Source: Bacteroidales bacterium (lineage in GTDB: Bacteria; Bacteroidota; Bacteroidia; Bacteroidales; P3). From it: a DNA stretch of 9,222 bases. The translations under genes were made by a program, and so were the position numbers. Shown in pieces: positions 5,826 through 9,222 of this stretch. The stretch's first letter is position 1. Each line of letters begins with the position of its first letter. The notes under the pieces are model-generated. The model was not told the origin of the DNA. It did no database searches and worked only from the letters and a program-made list of their open reading frames with translations. The stretch is taken from assembly GCA_900769785.1 (NCBI GenBank), contig CAAGHV010000056.1, positions 1-9,222 on the forward strand, in the 5' to 3' direction.

Positions 5826-6224
5826 TTATAGTATAGCAGAGGTTTGTGCAAATGTAAAGTAGTAATTGGCCAAGAAGTTCCACACTGTGGCACAGCCAAT
5901 AGCACATAGTTTGCTGAAGTAGAAGTTCCAATGAAACTTCTCGTTGAGCAACCACAGAACCATGGTGTTTACTCCTAAGCCCACCACAGAGACGCCAAAA
6001 AACTCAACGAACTCCAATCCTATTTTGCTGTTAGAACTTTCGAACGTCCATACTCTATTGAGAATATAATTGTTCGTAGCAGCAATTACAAAACCTATAG
6101 CGTTGGATACAAACTTATGAATCCTGAGCTTTTCTTTGCAAATGTAGGTTACCGAAAAGTCTATAACGAGGCCGGAGAATCCTACACAAGCAAATTTCAG
6201 AAACTTCAGTAGTAGAGAATTCAT
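5826..6224 (-). CDS. GtrA-like four-helix membrane protein
   Basis: A 132-residue inner-membrane protein of the GtrA/DPMS family. Four predicted transmembrane segments lie near 10-29, 39-56, 73-93 and 103-123. The two halves show the family's repeated signature: NYILNRVWTF (52-61) and VWNFLANYYFTF (114-125). GtrA relatives are thought to flip or help flip polyprenyl-phosphate-linked sugars for polysaccharide or O-antigen glucosylation. No glycosyltransferase lies next to it, so the partner is unknown. It sits 6 bases after the secreted hypothetical gene and 4 bases before the carboxypeptidase gene, which suggests co-transcription. Length is typical for the family. Confidence 0.9.
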   Translation of the reverse strand: MNSLLLKFLKFACVGFSGLVIDFSVTYICKEKLRIHKFVSNAIGFVIAATNNYILNRVWTFESSNSKIGLEFVEFFGVSVVGLGVNTMVLWLLNEKFHWNFYFSKLCAIGCATVWNFLANYYFTFAQTSAIL

Positions 6225-6230
6225 GGTCTA

Positions 6231-6782
6231 TTAGTAGCGTATTCTCCTGCGTTTGTGTACTTTCTTAATGTATTTAACCTCTCCCGGTTCGTTTACTACT
6301 AGGTCGTAAATAGTTTTTGTGTCCAAGTTTATTTTCAAACTAAAGTAGTGGCTACAACCTCCTTCGACAGTAGTAATTTCGTGATCCAACTTCTCGTCAA
6401 GCTTCGGGTCCCATACAAAATTTACCCAAAGGATTTTGGCACCATATACGTCGGTGAATCCTACATATTGGCGCTTATATTTTTTTAGGTTTTCATCGAT
6501 AAGCGGACACGAATCTTGGTGGTCGTGCTCACGATTCATGTAGGCTATATGTTTTCTTATAAGGGTTTCGGCCTTATCTATATCGCTGTTGCTTGGAGTG
6601 TAGCGTGTGTCTTCGTTCTCCACCTTAAAGTCAACATAGAACTCTTTGCTGAATATATAGCCTTCGAAATCCGATGTTTTGATATTGGTACATGTCCATG
6701 TGTGACGTGTTTGTTGCTGATTTTGGCATATTGTAATCGATGGTAGTAGAGCCAAAATTGCTATAATCATTATTCTTTTCAT
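6231..6782 (-). CDS. Secreted protein of unknown function
   Basis: A 183-residue protein that I do not recognise. It starts with a clear signal peptide (MKRIMIIAILALLPSITIC, hydrophobic about 4-18). A Cys at 19 follows Ile, so the lipobox is poor and a soluble periplasmic or exported protein is more likely than a lipoprotein. The mature part is mixed alpha/beta with a charged helical stretch (about 64-85) and conserved-looking segments FTDVYGAKILWVNFVWD and EGGCSHYFSLKINLDTKTIYDLVVNEPGE. A GG..YF..K.NLDTK pattern recurs in small secreted Bacteroidota proteins I have seen, but I cannot name a family. The C-terminus is strongly basic (KKVHKRRRIRY). A frame open upstream to 6947 is set aside because it buries the signal peptide. 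First gene of the group leading into gtrA. Confidence 0.8.
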   Translation of the reverse strand: MKRIMIIAILALLPSITICQNQQQTRHTWTCTNIKTSDFEGYIFSKEFYVDFKVENEDTRYTPSNSDIDKAETLIRKHIAYMNREHDHQDSCPLIDENLKKYKRQYVGFTDVYGAKILWVNFVWDPKLDEKLDHEITTVEGGCSHYFSLKINLDTKTIYDLVVNEPGEVKYIKKVHKRRRIRY

Positions 6783-6871
6783 CGTGTGTAAAATGTATCT
6801 GTTATACTTATTATTATTCAAAATTCTGCTGTTACTAACGCTTGCATGGTAAATATATTGTGTGCTATGGC

Positions 6872-6893
6872 GGCAAAAAATATATTTGTTGCC
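6872..6893. other. 22-bp near-perfect palindrome in intergenic gap
   Basis: GGCAA-A-AAATATATTT-G-TTGCC reads the same on both strands except for one A/G pair (6877, 6888). Further complementarity (ATGG with CCAT, across a 3-base bulge) lengthens it. It lies 17 bases past the stop of the MATE gene and about 90 bases before the next gene on the same strand. It could be the 3' hairpin of the upstream transcript or an operator for the downstream one. The rest of the 127-base gap shows only a poor promoter match (TATATTTA, minus strand, 6851-6858), which I do not annotate. Confidence 0.5.
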
Positions 6894-6909
6894 ATGCTGA
6901 GCTATTGTT

Positions 6910-8262
6910 TTATCTTGTTTTTCGTACAAAGTCCCAAAGCATAACACCGGCCACTATGCTGGCTATGGTGTCGGATATAGGCATACTCATCCATACTCCT
7001 TGTGCTCCAAAAAACAATGGGAATATAAGTAAGCCGGGTATAAGGAACAATACTTGCCTCGACAATGAGAAGAATATGGCTTTGCCTGCCATACCTATAC
7101 ATTGGAAGAAATTGCTTACCACCATTTGGAAACCTACTATTGGAAATGCCAATACCGTAATTCTTAAACCTTCCGAAGCAAGGGCTATAAGTTCTTCGTC
7201 GGTAGTAAATGCACTTACAACAAAGGTTGGTAATAATTCTCCAACAAGGAAACCAAATGTTGTTATCACCGTTGCAGCATATATTGTAAGCCGAAGTACA
7301 CGTTTTACTCTGGTCATATCGCCACCGCCAAAGTTATATCCTGCTATTGGTTGCATACCTTGATTCAATCCCATTACCACCATTATTACAAGGAATATTA
7401 CACGGTTTACAATTCCGTATGCACCTATAGCAAGGTCACCGCCGTACTTCTTCAGCGATTGATTTATTATTATTACTACAAAGCAAGCGGCAAAATTCAT
7501 AAGGAATGGCGATAGCCCGATAGACAATGCACGGCGGATTATCTTCTTGTCGAAAGAGATGTATTTACCTTCGAAATGAACAACTTCGTTTTTGTTGCAG
7601 AATATATACAATACCCATATCAACGATACTGTTTGTGATATTATTGTTGCCCATGCAGCTCCGCTTATACCCATGTCTAGTGAGAAAATAAATAATGGGT
7701 CGAGGACTGCATTGAGAATGACAGTAAGGAAAGTGGCCGACATAGCTTTCTTGGGGTGACCCGAGGCTCGTACTAGAGCGTTTAATCCCAAATATAGGTG
7801 GGTTATAACATTTCCTATAAGTATTATCTGCATATACTCTCGGGCATATGATATTGTTGTTTCGCTAGCACCGAAGAAATATAGTATAGGGTCGAGAAAT
7901 ATAAGTGAGAATATCATGAACAATATTCCTAATACAACGTTTAATCCTACAACGTTGGTTAAAACTTTTTTTGCTGAATCGTATTTCTTTTGTCCGAGAA
8001 ATATTGATAGTATGGTTGAACCTCCTACACCTACCATGGCACCAAATGCCGCCGATAGGTTCATTAGCGGAAATGTTATGGCAAGTCCGGATATAGCATA
8101 TGGTCCAACTCCTTGTCCTATAAATATACTGTCTATAATATTATACAACGACGATGCTGTCATGGCAATGATGGCAGGAACGGCGTATTTTAGTAGTAAT
8201 TTACCTATTGGTTCGGTACCTAACTCCGATGGTACATTCTCCTTTTTATCCAATACTTCCAT
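6910..8262 (-). CDS. MATE-family multidrug efflux transporter
   Basis: A 450-residue inner-membrane exporter of the MATE family with two homologous six-helix halves (about 18-225 and 242-445), the standard twelve-helix layout. Family landmarks include KYAVPAIIAMTASSLYNIIDSIFIGQG (25-51), NALVRASGHPKKAM (161-174), LNAVLDPLFIF (183-193) and QGMQPIAGYNFG (301-312). The first-helix motif resembles the MepA-like, DinF-related branch. Such proteins export cationic drugs or metabolites using a proton or sodium gradient; substrate and ion cannot be read here. ATG at 8262 lies 16 bases after the stop of the purine nucleoside phosphorylase gene, so the two are probably co-transcribed. Length and motifs are complete with no sign of damage. 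Confidence 0.94.
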   Translation of the reverse strand: MEVLDKKENVPSELGTEPIGKLLLKYAVPAIIAMTASSLYNIIDSIFIGQGVGPYAISGLAITFPLMNLSAAFGAMVGVGGSTILSIFLGQKKYDSAKKVLTNVVGLNVVLGILFMIFSLIFLDPILYFFGASETTISYAREYMQIILIGNVITHLYLGLNALVRASGHPKKAMSATFLTVILNAVLDPLFIFSLDMGISGAAWATIISQTVSLIWVLYIFCNKNEVVHFEGKYISFDKKIIRRALSIGLSPFLMNFAACFVVIIINQSLKKYGGDLAIGAYGIVNRVIFLVIMVVMGLNQGMQPIAGYNFGGGDMTRVKRVLRLTIYAATVITTFGFLVGELLPTFVVSAFTTDEELIALASEGLRITVLAFPIVGFQMVVSNFFQCIGMAGKAIFFSLSRQVLFLIPGLLIFPLFFGAQGVWMSMPISDTIASIVAGVMLWDFVRKTR

Positions 8263-8278
8263 TATTTGTATCTTGTGT

Positions 8279-9103
8279 CTATAGTTGCTTTATGATATTA
8301 GTGAATAATTGGGTCATTTTGTCGGCAGCCTTGTCGGCAGCTACTATTACATCGTTGCCATCGTTTAAGGTCTTTTCGGTAATGGTGTGGGCTTCGTTAG
8401 ATATTACAGACATGCCCAATACATCAATACCGCAGTGTCGGGCTACTATTACTTCGGGTACAGTGGACATTCCCACTGCGTCGCCACCAATTATACCAAA
8501 GAACTTGTATTCGGCAGGTGTTTCGAATGTGGGACCTGTGCCGGCAACGTATGTGCCTTGTTTTAGTGTTATGCCCAATGCAGTGGCGGTATCTTTAGCT
8601 ATTTGTTGCAAGGTAGGGTCGTAGGCCCTTGTCATATCAGGAAAGCGTGGACCTATTTTGTCGATATTTTTTCCAATAAGAGGGTTGGGCATTAAGTTTA
8701 TATGGTCGGTTATTAGCATTAGGTCTCCCACTCTGAAATTGGGATTTATACCACCGGCAGCATTGGATACCATAAGTTTTTTTATACCCATGGCATACAT
8801 TACTCTTACTGGGTATGTAACCTCTTGCATAGTATAGCCTTCGTAATAGTGGAAACGTCCTTGCATTGCCATTATAGTTTTACCACCCAATTGTCCTATT
8901 ATAAGGTTCCCTTTGTGTCCTATAGCTGTCGAACTTTTGAAGTGTGGAATATTTTTGTATGGTATTATTACAGCATCTTCAATATTGTCGGCAAGTTTTC
9001 CAAGCCCGCTACCAAGTATTATTCCTATTGTGGGGTGTGTGCCACAGCGGTGCAATATGTATTCAGCGCTTTCGTTAAACTCTGCTATTCTTTGGTCTGT
9101 CAT
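8279..9103 (-). CDS. Purine nucleoside phosphorylase (trimeric type)
   Basis: A 274-residue cytoplasmic enzyme of purine salvage that splits inosine or guanosine with phosphate into free base and ribose-1-phosphate. It belongs to the trimeric, PunA/human-PNP class. Visible motifs are GSGLG (31-35, phosphate loop), HKGN with H63, QGRFHYYEGY (81-90, phosphate and ribose contacts), SNAAGG (113-118), GPTFETPAEY (190-199, with the base-contacting Glu at 194), GMSTVPE (211-217) and SNEAH (235-239). N236 corresponds to the Asn that gives preference for 6-oxopurines in this class. Length matches the family. The start at 9103 is 11 bases after the preceding gene. I leave the symbol blank because names differ (punA, deoD-like, pnp) among genomes. 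Confidence 0.95.
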   Translation of the reverse strand: MTDQRIAEFNESAEYILHRCGTHPTIGIILGSGLGKLADNIEDAVIIPYKNIPHFKSSTAIGHKGNLIIGQLGGKTIMAMQGRFHYYEGYTMQEVTYPVRVMYAMGIKKLMVSNAAGGINPNFRVGDLMLITDHINLMPNPLIGKNIDKIGPRFPDMTRAYDPTLQQIAKDTATALGITLKQGTYVAGTGPTFETPAEYKFFGIIGGDAVGMSTVPEVIVARHCGIDVLGMSVISNEAHTITEKTLNDGNDVIVAADKAADKMTQLFTNIIKQL

Positions 9104-9114
9104 AAATAAAGATA

Positions 9115-9222
9115 TTATTGTTGGTTTCCTTTGTCTTTAGCTTCGAGTATTTTATTGATACGTTTCATAAGTTCGGCTGCCTTTTCGTACTCTTCGTTTT
9201 GCTCATATATGCGTAATTGTGC
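9115..9222 (-). CDS. C-terminal fragment with UVR-like helix, gene cut by window edge
   Basis: The last 35 codons of a gene whose start lies beyond the right edge, read in frame to a TAA at 9115-9117. The peptide is highly charged and helical, with QNEEYEKAAELMKRINKIL resembling the UVR (UvrB/UvrC-interaction) helix pair pattern. Proteins that end this way include UvrB, some DUF151 bifunctional nucleases and other small UVR-domain proteins; the fragment is too short to choose. It lies 11 bases upstream of the purine nucleoside phosphorylase gene and is probably in the same operon. Confidence 0.7.
   Translation of the reverse strand, partial: AQLRIYEQNEEYEKAAELMKRINKILEAKDKGNQQ

Noticed and set aside
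5822..5905. Upstream start at 5905 for the carboxypeptidase
   Set aside because: It would overlap gtrA by 80 bases and place 28 non-signal residues before an evident signal peptide; the ATG at 5821 fits both spacing and secretion.
6726..6782. Lipoprotein signal in the secreted unknown protein (Cys19)
   Set aside because: The residues before the Cys are Ile-Thr-Ile, lacking the small residue expected at -1 of a lipobox.
6783..6947. Upstream start at 6947 for the secreted unknown protein
   Set aside because: It would overlap the end of the MATE gene, run through the palindrome and bury the signal peptide behind 55 residues.

Overview
The window looks like a chromosomal piece of a member of the Bacteroidales (phylum Bacteroidota). 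Four things point there: histone-like proteins of the HU-HIG type that is abundant in this group, promoters of the Bacteroides form (TTTG, about 20 nt, TAnnTTTG), a secreted peptidase that ends in a type IX secretion (T9SS) sorting domain, and A/T-rich leaders with little Shine-Dalgarno use. Genus and species cannot be fixed from the sequence alone.

Plus strand, 1-2700. Bases 1-854 hold no convincing gene but are full of structure. There is a 153-bp-period tandem duplication carrying a strong hairpin (1-293), a candidate promoter (323-352), a bulged hairpin (519-557), five exact-period 22-bp repeats built on the palindrome CTCAAGCCTTGAG (601-710), and a second, unrelated two-copy 22-bp repeat (740-783). 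Three divergent HU-like DNA-binding protein genes follow. The first (855-1289) stands alone. The second and third (1711-2133 and 2130-2666) form a two-gene operon behind a perfect Bacteroides-type promoter and a structured leader, and are coupled by an ATGA overlap with a perfect AAGGAGG ribosome site. A hairpin terminator at 2695-2732, T-rich on both strands, closes this half.

Minus strand, 9222-2759. Two tightly packed gene groups converge on that terminator. The upstream group is an unidentified gene with a UVR-like C-terminus (partial, 9115-9222), purine nucleoside phosphorylase, and a MATE-family exporter. After a 127-bp gap with a 22-bp near-palindrome comes the second group: a secreted protein of unknown function, a GtrA-like four-helix membrane protein, a T9SS-exported M14 zinc carboxypeptidase, and the tRNA-modifying enzyme MiaB. 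Gaps inside this second group are 6, 4 and 18 nt, so it is probably one transcript.

The minus-strand genes are ordinary housekeeping and envelope functions. The most unusual part is the left third: a repeat- and hairpin-rich, probably transcribed non-coding stretch beside a cluster of nucleoid-type proteins. It deserves testing as a regulatory leader, an autoregulatory operator array, or a nucleoid-associated RNA.
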